From Amorphophallus konjac (lineage: Eukaryota > Streptophyta > Magnoliopsida > Alismatales > Araceae), in contig JAHNEJ010001346.1 of NCBI GenBank assembly GCA_022559845.1, positions 211,354 through 275,353 of the forward strand: a stretch of DNA of 64,000 nt. The letters are read 5' to 3'. The position numbers and the translations under genes are program-made. The notes beneath the pieces were generated by a model, which had not been told where the DNA came from, made no database searches, and saw nothing but the letters and a program-made list of their open reading frames with translations. Of the stretch, positions 46,649 through 55,739 are shown in pieces (the first letter of the stretch is position 1; each line of letters opens with the position of its first letter).

Positions 46649-49600
46649 TTAAGGAAAGAAACGCTTAAGATACAACCCATTCCACGGGTGAGAGAGCTCC
46701 TCACCTTCCGCGTTGATTAGACGATAGGCATTCCCTGAATAAGCTTCTTTTATTACAAACGGTCCTTCCCAGTTAGGTTGCAATTTAGACCTAGGACCTG
46801 CAGACCGAATGAATTTGCGTTTCAAAACCATTTCACCCTTGCAAAATTTTCGTTCAATTACCTTCTTTTGAAAATAACGCGAAACTCTCTTTTGATAAAC
46901 AGATACGTGATCGGCCGCATTCATCCTCTTCTCATCTAGGAGTTCCAGTTGGACGAGCAACGCCTCTCGACGTTCATCGAGATTAAGTTCCTTATCGAGC
47001 TGTACTCTGAGTGAAGGGATTAAGATCTCATATGGGAGCACCGCCTCCATCCCGTAGGTTAGAGAGTAGGGAGTTTGTCCCGTAGGAGTACGGACGGAGG
47101 TGCGGTAAGCCCACAGAGCTTCCACCAATCTTTCAGGCCAATCAGAAAACTTATGCGCTTCACACGTTTTCTTAATGATTTTAAGAAGAGTTTTATTAGT
47201 GGCTTCGGCTTGACCATTGCCTTGAGGGTAATATGGTGATGAATGATGTAATGTAATTCTGAACTTCTTACAGAGGTCTTTAAGCTCCTGGGAGACGAAC
47301 TGGGGTCCGTTGTCGGTGATGATGCTGCTTGGTACTCCGAATCGCGAGATGATATTCTTCATGATGAAGCGGCACACTGTTGTAGCTTTGATCTCTGCGT
47401 ATGCTTCGGCTTCGGCCCATTTGGTGAAGTACTCAGTGGCTGTGAGAATGAAGGATTTCTGCTTGATCTGAGAATTAGGATCACCGAGTGGGCCGACGAC
47501 GTCGAAAGCCCACATAGAGAATGGCCAAGGAGCGATCATAGGATGAAGAGATGAAGCTGGAGAGTGAATTTTATCAGCGTGGAGTTGGCATTTAAGACAC
47601 CTCCGGACATAGAGGGAGCAGTCTTCCTCTAGAGTGGGCCAATAGTAACCCTGCCTAAGGATCTTCTTCGCTAGAGCCTGGCCATTGACATGGCCTCCAC
47701 ACTCGCTAGAATGTGCTGCTTCTGCTACTTTCCAAGCTTCCATGTCATCTAGGCATCTCATGAGCATTCCGTTAGTAGCGCGCCTGTACAGTTCTCCTGC
47801 AATGATAGTGTATTTTGCGGCGGCTCTTCTTATCGCTTTGCGCTGCTCAGCTCTTGCCCCTTCTGGGAAAGTCCCTTCTTTGCAAAATAACTCGATTTCA
47901 TGGTACCAAGGCAATTCTTCCTCATCCAAAATTTCCTCTAGTTCTGCCAATGATACCTCCTTGAGATCTTCCTTCTCAGCTCTCACTTCTGCAGACCTCC
48001 CAAGGTTGGTGAACCAAGGGTCCTGGATAGAGGGTACGTCCATCCTCTGGACGACGACAGTCTCAGTACTACGACTGAGAGGGAAGGATAAGGAGGAGGC
48101 CAGAGATGCTAATGCATCTGCCAGAATGTTCAGTGAACGGGGAGTATGGATATAGATTAGCTTGCGGAACCGCTTAGCGATGAGCGTGACCAGATCTTGA
48201 TAGGGCTTGAGTTTGGGGTCACGGGTACGGTAAGTGGCCAGAACTTGCCGTAAGACGAGCTGAGAGTCTCCTATGATGTTTAAATAACGCGCGCCTAAGA
48301 GATAGGCGTGCTTCAAGCCGGCCAGGAGAGCCTCATACTCAGCGATGTTGTTGGTAGCAGGAAATCGAAGTTGGTAAGCAAAGGGGATGGTCACTCCCTC
48401 AGGAGTAAGCAGGACAGCACCGATCCCTTGGCCCTGTGAGTTAAGCGCACCGTCAAAGTGCAGAGACCAGAAGGGATGCTGAGAAAGGACAGAGAGATGC
48501 TCATCAGGGAAATCGTCCTGAATAGAGTCGGTGTGAGGAATAGGGAGATGTGCAAGATGCTCAGCAATGGCATATCCTTTGACTGCCTTCTGAACGACAA
48601 AGGTGATATCGAATTGAGATAAGAAGCTCTGCCAACGAGCTAACCTACTAGAAAGAACGGGCTTTTCTAAGAGATAACGGATCGGGTCCATTCTAGAGAT
48701 CAGCCTAACCGGGTGAGCGAGAAAGTAATGTTTAAGCTTCTGAACTACCCACACTAAGGCGGCACAAGTCTTCTCCATAGCGGTGTACTTAGATTCGGCT
48801 GGATTAAATAGCCGAGAAAGATAGTACGCAGCCCGCTCTTTTCCTTCGTCATCCACTTGTGCTAAAACCGCCCCTAGGGAGTCCTCAATGACCGAGATGT
48901 ATAGGATCAGGGGTTTCCCAGGGACAGGAGGTTGCAAAACCGGGGGATTGGATAGATATTCCTTGAGGTCCTCATAGGCCTTTTGACAATCTTGATTCCA
49001 TTCGAACTTGACCCCCGCCTTGAGCAATTCATAAAACGGACGGCACCTTTGAGAATGCTGGGATATGAATCTTCTAATGAATTGCAACCTACCAATCAGT
49101 CCTCGAAGTTCCGTAATGTTCTTTGGCGGAGGCATATCCATGACGGCCTGTGCTTTGTTAGGATCAATCTGGATCCCCCGTTTGCTCACTATGAAACCTA
49201 GCAGCTTCCCCGAGGAGACTCCGAATACACACTTCTTCGGATTCATCTTTAGCTTGTACTCCCTGGCTCTCTGCAGCACCTTAGCCAAAATAGAGGGGTG
49301 CTCTTCTTTCGATCTTGACTTCACCAAGATGTCATCCACATAAGCTTCCATATAGACGTGCATCATGTCGTGGAAGATAGCCATCATCGCCCTTTGATAG
49401 GTGGCGCCTGCGTTCTTTAATCCAAAAGGCATAACTACATAGCAGTATGTGCCCCAGGGCGTGGTGAAGGAAGTTTTCTCTTGATCTTCAGGAGCGAGAC
49501 GGATCTGATTATAGCCCGAGTACCCATCCATAAATGATAGAGCTTCGTACCCGGCAGTGTTATCAACAAGGACGTCTATATGAGGTAGCGGGAAATCATC

Positions 49601-50476
49601 TTTGGGACATGCTTTGTTTAGATCCCTGAAATCAATACATATGCGCACTTTGCCATCCTTTTTGAGAACAGGGACTATGTTTGCCACCCACTGAGGATAT
49701 AAAACTACTCTGACGAACTTGGCCTTGTAAAGCTTGTCGACCTCTTCCTTAATCCGCAAGGCCATGTGGGGGTGAAATCTTCTCGACCTTTGTTTAACAG
49801 GTGTTGCCCCTGGTTTAAGCACGAGTCGGTGTTCCACCAAGGAGGGGTCAAGACCTGGCATGTCCTCATAAGACCAGGCGAAAGAATCGCTATACTCCCT
49901 CAGTACCTTTATTAGATCCTCTTCTACCTGTGGAGGGAGATTAGCTGAAATATTGATGGGCCTTGGATCTTCTTCTGTTCCCAAGTTGATTTCCTTGGTA
50001 GGTTCATCCACTGCCGTCGACGGCTGGTCGAATCTTCTTAGTCCCTTGGTATATAAGTCGGCAGTGTCCTCTACATCGCTGTCTTCATCAATTGGGTCCT
50101 TCTCATCCAGCACTTCATAGACGCCTAATCCATCATCGCTCCACACCCCTTCTATTTCTTCTTCATCTTCAATTGCAATCGCTGTGGCGGCGAATTCTGG
50201 GCACTTCAAAAGAGCATGACACCGCTGAGCTAAATCTTGCAAGAACCTATCAGGAATAGATCGGGGAGGATGCGCAAGCGAGCGCGGCTCAGGAGGGGAA
50301 GGGTTGGACGACCTAGAACAAGACCCTACTTCTCTAGACCTAACAGACTCTACTTCTCCAGACTCGCTAGACCCTAACTCTGACCTAGGAGAGAGGAAGC
50401 CTAATGGAAGGGAAGGAGCAGGGGACCCGTGCCCCTGGGACGAGGAGGATGGAGATAGGATAGCATAATCTTCCAC
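46649..50476 (-). CDS. pol: Pol of element B: RT, RNase H, archaeal-type RNase H, integrase
   Basis: 1275 codons with no stop. The listed start is a GTG; the frame is open back to 50518, just after a TGA at 50521-50519, so it is probably reached by frameshifting or splicing from the gag frame. In order: an acidic linker; reverse transcriptase with FMDGYSGYNQ and YVDD (about residue 380); a first RNase H (YISVIEDSLGAVL, about 530); a second RNase H with FDGAL, AEYEALL, GDSQL and ADALA (about 675-785); an integrase HHCC finger (about 920-970); TDNGPQF (about 1055); and GNGQAEATNK (catalytic Glu about 1090). The Asp/Glu set of each enzyme appears intact. The product replicates and inserts the element. 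The dual RNase H places it in Tat. Confidence 0.95.
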   Translation of the reverse strand: MEDYAILSPSSSSQGHGSPAPSLPLGFLSPRSELGSSESGEVESVRSREVGSCSRSSNPSPPEPRSLAHPPRSIPDRFLQDLAQRCHALLKCPEFAATAIAIEDEEEIEGVWSDDGLGVYEVLDEKDPIDEDSDVEDTADLYTKGLRRFDQPSTAVDEPTKEINLGTEEDPRPINISANLPPQVEEDLIKVLREYSDSFAWSYEDMPGLDPSLVEHRLVLKPGATPVKQRSRRFHPHMALRIKEEVDKLYKAKFVRVVLYPQWVANIVPVLKKDGKVRICIDFRDLNKACPKDDFPLPHIDVLVDNTAGYEALSFMDGYSGYNQIRLAPEDQEKTSFTTPWGTYCYVVMPFGLKNAGATYQRAMMAIFHDMMHVYMEAYVDDILVKSRSKEEHPSILAKVLQRAREYKLKMNPKKCVFGVSSGKLLGFIVSKRGIQIDPNKAQAVMDMPPPKNITELRGLIGRLQFIRRFISQHSQRCRPFYELLKAGVKFEWNQDCQKAYEDLKEYLSNPPVLQPPVPGKPLILYISVIEDSLGAVLAQVDDEGKERAAYYLSRLFNPAESKYTAMEKTCAALVWVVQKLKHYFLAHPVRLISRMDPIRYLLEKPVLSSRLARWQSFLSQFDITFVVQKAVKGYAIAEHLAHLPIPHTDSIQDDFPDEHLSVLSQHPFWSLHFDGALNSQGQGIGAVLLTPEGVTIPFAYQLRFPATNNIAEYEALLAGLKHAYLLGARYLNIIGDSQLVLRQVLATYRTRDPKLKPYQDLVTLIAKRFRKLIYIHTPRSLNILADALASLASSLSFPLSRSTETVVVQRMDVPSIQDPWFTNLGRSAEVRAEKEDLKEVSLAELEEILDEEELPWYHEIELFCKEGTFPEGARAEQRKAIRRAAAKYTIIAGELYRRATNGMLMRCLDDMEAWKVAEAAHSSECGGHVNGQALAKKILRQGYYWPTLEEDCSLYVRRCLKCQLHADKIHSPASSLHPMIAPWPFSMWAFDVVGPLGDPNSQIKQKSFILTATEYFTKWAEAEAYAEIKATTVCRFIMKNIISRFGVPSSIITDNGPQFVSQELKDLCKKFRITLHHSSPYYPQGNGQAEATNKTLLKIIKKTCEAHKFSDWPERLVEALWAYRTSVRTPTGQTPYSLTYGMEAVLPYEILIPSLRVQLDKELNLDERREALLVQLELLDEKRMNAADHVSVYQKRVSRYFQKKVIERKFCKGEMVLKRKFIRSAGPRSKLQPNWEGPFVIKEAYSGNAYRLINAEGEELSHPWNGLYLKRFFP

Positions 50477-53400
50477 TGAAATCTCCGTTTTAAATTTGAC
50501 GTTTTTTTTTTTTGGAGATCAGTGGAGACCATGCAGCATGATGGAGGAAGCGGGAGCTGCATAGGGAACAGCTCAGGAAAGATGCAATTAAAGAAAAGAT
50601 CACAAGAGGAGGAACCCCACATCTCGTAGATTTGATATTTAAACGACGGAGGGATGGGGAAAGCAGGCAGATTAATGGGGCAGTAAGGCCTATAAGCAGG
50701 AGGATTGATTAGAGTCTGAAATGGATCACTGAAGGATGGATTGATCATAATCGGAGGAGGACGGGGTATGAACCCCTTTAACTGGATCATGCACTGAAAA
50801 TGAGAGGGAGATAGAGAAAGAGCAATCAGCGAGTTCCCTTCTTTCTTTGAATTATCACTAGGCTGCTTCTTTGGCCTCCACCGCATAAGCTGACCCTTCT
50901 GTGGCTTCTGGCTGCCTCTTTCACAAAACAGCCCCTGGAGGGCCCAGCTGTAGTCGATCACATCGTCATTTAGCCCCCTTGGCAACGGGGGTGGACTGGT
51001 GACTGGACAAACCGTGTCGGTTTCTGACTGGACTGGCTTCGCAGCTAACGTGCCCAGCTGTGGGGGGCCTCTGACAAAATGCTGACGGTAATCCCAGGTA
51101 AGCGGCCCAGAGTCACCCATCATTGATAATGCTGTCTCCTTGTAACCGAGACCTCGTCTGCCCATTTTTCTTCCTTTTGGTATGGGCTTGGTCATCCCTT
51201 GCAGCTGTGCACCGAGACCTCTCCCCGGTTGATAGCCCAGTTTCAATATAATGTTCCACCCCTTTGAATCTCGAATCTGCGGCTTTGCCTTGATATTGAC
51301 CGGGGTAGTGACGGGCTTAGGAGTGGTGTACGCCCAAGGAAAGTTTAGGTCTAGCACTGATAGCACGGGCCTGCTGCTTGGCCAGAGAGTAGGAAGAATC
51401 TGTTCAGAGATGGCCTTCACTGACTGTACCGTGGATAAACTTTTAACTTTGACGACCCTCCCTTGAAAAGGGAATTTGATGCATTGGTGCGCGGTGGAGG
51501 GCACGGCGCCAAGTGTGTCGATCCAGGGACGACCCAAGATGGCTTTGAACATAGGGTCGATGTCAAGTACATAGAATTCTATAGCCATGGACAGAGGCCC
51601 GAGCTCAGCCTGAATAGTGACTACCCCGTGACATGCCCGCCTTGAGTTGTCGTATGCTGCTATAGTGGTGGGGGTAGACCGTAGTAACTCCTCAGATATA
51701 TTGCAGGCTCGGAGAGTGCTGAGGGGACAGACATTAATTGAGGCCCCAGTGTCGACCAAGGCTGCTTCAACGTCGACTTTGTTCAAAGTAATTGTTATGC
51801 AGAGTGGCATTTGACGAGCCCCCGGAGGTGCAAGCTCGGTCTCAGAGAATGTGATTGCCGGCCCTTTAGAGATAGTTGCTAGTGCCGTTGGTAGACTGTC
51901 GACTGCCATGTCTTCACTAACCATGACCTTCTGTAAAAAATCCCTCAGTGCATCTTGATGGAGAGTGGACCTCTTGATTAACTCCAGCACAGATATCTTG
52001 GCGGGTACCCGATCTAGATGATGCAGTAAATCATATTGAGTCCCCGGTAATGGTTCGGCTTCTTCTTGCTCGGCCACATGTTGGGAAGGCTGGGGATTGC
52101 TAGTAGTGACGTAGCTCCGATGGAACATCTTCCCACTCCTCAGAGCACAATTTGCCGCGGCATCGGGGGATAGTATGATGGGCCCTGCGGGGCGAATGAG
52201 TGGAATAGGTGGCGTGGGGGAGGCAGTTTGGTAAAGCGGAGGGTTGGTGAAGTTAATGGGGGATGCGCGGATGATAGGTGAAGGATTGGTGGGTGGTAGG
52301 GTGGTGATGGATGTGGATGCTGGTGAAGGCAGGGTGAATGGATGGGTAAGGATAGGTGCGGGATTGGATGGTGGTGTGATGACGGTGATGGAGGTTGGCG
52401 AAGGATACGACGGGGTGGTGAGCGGATTTGGTGGAGCGGGTGTGAATGGTGGGATGAGCGGAGAGGGTGTTGGTTGTGTAGGGAGGATGAAGGAAGGTTT
52501 GTGGTGGAAGGCCATGACCTGTGGCGCGGTGCCATCATCATCAAATGACCACGCAGTGTTGGAGGCCGGTGGTTGGACTACATTAACCTGTGCTGGCGCT
52601 TGCGGCTGTTGCGGAGGAGCGGGTTGGTGGTTCGGCATCGGATTCTGATGGATACCCAGATCTTGCACTTGCTGTGGTGGCTGCTGTTGTGGCGGCTGCT
52701 GCGGCTGCGGTGCTAGATGTTGCTGCACTTGCTGCCCCTGCGGCTGCCTTCTCTTCTCTTTGATCTCCATAATGGCCCTATGCATCTCGGCCCAGTCTAT
52801 TCTCTGTGCTTCGTGTAAGTCGTACACGAGATCTCGGAAGTGAAAACATGCTTCTATAGTGTGACCTGGCTGCCGGTGGAACATGCAATACTTGGTTTGG
52901 TCCACAGCTGGATTCCAGACAGTCTTTTCTGGAGGAAGTTGAATTGCATTTACTGCCATGAGCGCTGAGAATATGTCTGTAAGTGTCTCTGGCAGTGGAG
53001 GATACTGGGCCCTTCTGGGAGCCGGACGCTTGCTGTTGGGATTATTGTTGTTGTAGCCGCCGGGTGGAGGGACGTTATGGTATTGTGGTGATGGTGGTGG
53101 TTGTTGTGGTGCGGTGAAGGTGTTTTGCGGGATGGTGAAGGTAGGCGAAAAGTTTTGTGGAGCGTTTTGAGAGTGTTGCGGAGCGGAGTTTTGCGGATTG
53201 CGGGGGCCCTGGTTGTAGCGGAATGGTGCGGCTTGGTAGGGAAAAGCAACAGCTTGTACTTGCTCATTTGTCTGGACTCCTTCGGTAACCGGCCCCTGTG
53301 GTTTCTTATGGTACTTGGGCTTTTGGTTTTCGAAAAGAGAATGGATAGGGGAGTCCTTAAACTGAGTTTGTATAAATCGCGCCCGGCTATACAGTTGATG

Positions 53401-54660
53401 CATATTGGCTATATCGTTCATTGCCAGGATGTTCTTGAAGGTGGGCGTAGCATTTGAAATCAGCAGCTTAACTTTTTCTTCCTCTGGAATATGGCCGGGC
53501 ACCCTGGCGGCCATCTGCCTCCATCTATCTGCATAAGTTGCGAATTCCTCATCCGACTTCATTTTCTCGGCCACCAGATCTGTGAATGAATATTCCGGGC
53601 CAACCCGGTCTTGAAACCGCTGAATAAACTTGTCCTTGACCAATTTGAAGCTCTCGGCCTCTTCTAGGGGCAGAGAATAAAACCATTCCAGAGCAACGCC
53701 ATCCAATGATCGGCGGAATAGGTACGCCATAAGGCGATCATCATATTGGAACTGCGCCGATTCATACAGAAAGTCCCTCACATGGATGAAGGGATTGCTG
53801 TTCCCATCATACTTACGGTAGTTGGGGAGCTCAGACTGCGGAGGGAAGCGGATGTTCTGGAAGCTTGGGACGGGAATATCAGCCAAGGATTGTGGGCCCA
53901 CCTTCTTCTGGAGAAAATCAAGTTGTTGCTGCATGGTGGCCCACTTATTAAGCAAATCCTGCTCTCGAGAGGGAGCAAGGGCAGTGAAGGGAGTTGATTG
54001 CGTCTGGTGATTGGGAGGAATGGCGGTTGCCGAGGGCGGGAGCCCATAGGAAGGAGCTGAAGGATAACTAGTGGAATTAGGGGGGCCGTAAGAAGAATAC
54101 TGGGCTTGAGACAGACCCGGATTGGAGTGAAATTGGGCCACCCCGTGCTGTTGGGGCAAGAAATCGGATGGGCCGACAAGGACCTGTGGAGCCGCCGGAG
54201 CAAAGGAGTGATAATCCACCGGAAGAGAGGGGATAGGCGATTTCCCCTTATCAAAAGATTGATAGGTCGAATTGGAGGATTGACCCATCTCCGTGCCAGC
54301 AAAGGTGATGGTCCGGGGTTGGACCGGGGTGAGCTCAATCGTGGTGGGCTGAACAGACGGCCCAATAATGGAAGCATTAGAGTGCCCCTGGACGGTAGCG
54401 GAGGGAGGAGGATTGGACCCTTGCATGGCCTGATAGAGGACCCGGAGTTGGGTCGGATCCAACTGGGCCATCATATGGAGAACAGAGCCCGCGGAAGGAG
54501 TGGATGAGGAAGGGATGACCTGACCACCCTCCATGGGAGTGGAGGATGAGAGAGGGACGATCCCCTCTCCGGCGGAGAAAGAAATAACCCTCGGGGGGTT
54601 CTCAAGGAGCCCTTGAGGAAGGGAATCCTCTTGGGAGCGAGGAGGATTGCAAGATGCCAT
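50401..54660 (-). CDS. gag: Gag-protease polyprotein of element B with G-patch
   Basis: The start is chosen at ATG 54658-54660 in ideal context (ccATGGC); the frame is open further upstream but without support. There are 1419 residues. Order: Pro/Gln/Ser-rich N-terminus; retrotransposon gag core (EWFYSLPLEEAESFKLVKDK, about residues 340-460); a long Pro/Gln region with CMFHRQPGHTIEACFHF, an unusual Cys/His knuckle; an aspartic protease with VDTGASINV (about 969) and ILGRPWID; then a G-patch (LGYQPGRGLGAQLQG, about 1135). The end overlaps pol around an A12 run at 50502-50513. Gag packages genomic RNA; the protease would mature the particle. The frame's last 150 or so codons lack domains and include splice-acceptor-like sites at about 50793 and 50477. 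Confidence 0.9.
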   Translation of the reverse strand: MASCNPPRSQEDSLPQGLLENPPRVISFSAGEGIVPLSSSTPMEGGQVIPSSSTPSAGSVLHMMAQLDPTQLRVLYQAMQGSNPPPSATVQGHSNASIIGPSVQPTTIELTPVQPRTITFAGTEMGQSSNSTYQSFDKGKSPIPSLPVDYHSFAPAAPQVLVGPSDFLPQQHGVAQFHSNPGLSQAQYSSYGPPNSTSYPSAPSYGLPPSATAIPPNHQTQSTPFTALAPSREQDLLNKWATMQQQLDFLQKKVGPQSLADIPVPSFQNIRFPPQSELPNYRKYDGNSNPFIHVRDFLYESAQFQYDDRLMAYLFRRSLDGVALEWFYSLPLEEAESFKLVKDKFIQRFQDRVGPEYSFTDLVAEKMKSDEEFATYADRWRQMAARVPGHIPEEEKVKLLISNATPTFKNILAMNDIANMHQLYSRARFIQTQFKDSPIHSLFENQKPKYHKKPQGPVTEGVQTNEQVQAVAFPYQAAPFRYNQGPRNPQNSAPQHSQNAPQNFSPTFTIPQNTFTAPQQPPPSPQYHNVPPPGGYNNNNPNSKRPAPRRAQYPPLPETLTDIFSALMAVNAIQLPPEKTVWNPAVDQTKYCMFHRQPGHTIEACFHFRDLVYDLHEAQRIDWAEMHRAIMEIKEKRRQPQGQQVQQHLAPQPQQPPQQQPPQQVQDLGIHQNPMPNHQPAPPQQPQAPAQVNVVQPPASNTAWSFDDDGTAPQVMAFHHKPSFILPTQPTPSPLIPPFTPAPPNPLTTPSYPSPTSITVITPPSNPAPILTHPFTLPSPASTSITTLPPTNPSPIIRASPINFTNPPLYQTASPTPPIPLIRPAGPIILSPDAAANCALRSGKMFHRSYVTTSNPQPSQHVAEQEEAEPLPGTQYDLLHHLDRVPAKISVLELIKRSTLHQDALRDFLQKVMVSEDMAVDSLPTALATISKGPAITFSETELAPPGARQMPLCITITLNKVDVEAALVDTGASINVCPLSTLRACNISEELLRSTPTTIAAYDNSRRACHGVVTIQAELGPLSMAIEFYVLDIDPMFKAILGRPWIDTLGAVPSTAHQCIKFPFQGRVVKVKSLSTVQSVKAISEQILPTLWPSSRPVLSVLDLNFPWAYTTPKPVTTPVNIKAKPQIRDSKGWNIILKLGYQPGRGLGAQLQGMTKPIPKGRKMGRRGLGYKETALSMMGDSGPLTWDYRQHFVRGPPQLGTLAAKPVQSETDTVCPVTSPPPLPRGLNDDVIDYSWALQGLFCERGSQKPQKGQLMRWRPKKQPSDNSKKEGNSLIALSLSPSHFQCMIQLKGFIPRPPPIMINPSFSDPFQTLINPPAYRPYCPINLPAFPIPPSFKYQIYEMWGSSSCDLFFNCIFPELFPMQLPLPPSCCMVSTDLQKKKTSNLKRRFQWKIMLSYLHPPRPRGTGPLLLPFH
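50502..50513 (-). promoter_or_regulatory. A12 run at the gag-pro/pol junction
   Basis: Twelve consecutive A on the coding strand where both frames are open. The pol frame is -1 relative to gag, and a TGA closes pol upstream at 50521-50519. This suits -1 ribosomal frameshifting or slippage. The alternative is an intron between protease and RT, as in Ogre elements. Confidence 0.45.
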
Positions 54661-55711
54661 GGTAGAGTCGAAGAGGGGATTGGAATAGAATGTGAAGGAG
54701 GAAGCGACTCGTGGATATGATTCGGACGAACGAAAACAACTCCACATGCAACGGACAACCTTGAAAATGCAAAACAAAGAATACCACAAACACACAATGA
54801 GCAATCGCCCCTAGGTGATTCAAACCAAGATGTAAGTGAAAGGGAATGAAGACACTCAACAACCAACCAAGTTGCTTAAGATGATGCAAACAAAATTTCT
54901 TTATGGTTTCTCCTTTGGAACTTTAGGGAATTGATTGATGTGTGCTTTCTCCAAATGGGTTCCTAATAGGAGGTGGATATGGACTTGGCTTAACCTTAAG
55001 TGTGACCTCTCCTTCACTTATGCAACCCTAGACAAAAAAGGGGGGAAAAGGTACAACCGGCCCGGCGTCCGTGTGGGAATCCACGGCTCGCGGGGACTTA
55101 TGGAGGTCCCTGCTGTGATTTCCTAGTCGGCCCCAAGGAATATGGAGGCGAGAGGTCTTCACAACAAGGTAGGAAAATGCAGTCTAATATATGAAAAGAT
55201 GGATGACCCTATGTGCACCGGAGTGCATGCAAAGTCTAGCCTAGAATCTAGCAAACAAGAGTACACATAATGATATCAAGATATGAACAGAATGATGGCA
55301 GAAATCAAACAGCACCCAAGCAACAAATCACAGCCAAAAACTGCGGAAATAAATGCACCTCGGATGCATACCTGCCAGGAGAGTGACGGACGAAGGCCAC
55401 TGCGTCAGAGAGAAATAACGGTCAGAGGCCAGACCGCCATAAATAATGTAACGCAGGGGTTTCGGACCGTCGTAATAGCCAGGGGACCAAAAACAAACTG
55501 AAGTAACAGGAAAACCCGTGAAAGCTCACACCACAAAACACAAGCGACGGCCTGATGTCCCTGCGTCACACCACTGTAACGCGCCGAGACAGGGCCGTCT
55601 TATGATTCAGAAAACCAGAAAGACGGGCAATAACAAAGGGATCAAAAGACAACTGAACAAACGGATGATGGCAAGTTTAAACAAGAATCAGAAGCACGAT
55701 TGGCACTAGTT
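54661..55711 (-). other. 5' leader of element B
   Basis: About 1.05 kb between primer site and gag ATG without coding frames. It contains palindromic units at 55384-55602. Confidence 0.7.
55384..55602. repeat. TRACGG units in the 5' leader (about five units)
   Basis: A pair starting at 55384, a single TAACGC...CCGTCG at 55449-55472, and a pair starting at 55545. Confidence 0.75.
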
Positions 55712-55729
55712 GTCCCACCGTGATCGCCA
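55712..55729 (-). promoter_or_regulatory. Primer binding site of element B
   Basis: The minus strand reads TGGCGATCACGGTGGGAC, beginning 10 bp from the LTR end at 55740. Tat/Ogre elements typically use a tRNA-Arg primer; that assignment was not checked. Element D has a similar TGGCACGCCCGGTGGGAC at 60762. Confidence 0.6.
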
Positions 55730-55739
55730 AAAAATTATC

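Noticed and set aside
46649..54660. Endogenous pararetrovirus (caulimovirid) origin
   Set aside because: LTRs, target duplication, an integrase and a second RNase H identify a Ty3/gypsy retrotransposon.
54661..54804. Upstream extension of gag (48 codons)
   Set aside because: The ATG at 54660 has far better context, and the extension is unlike Gag.
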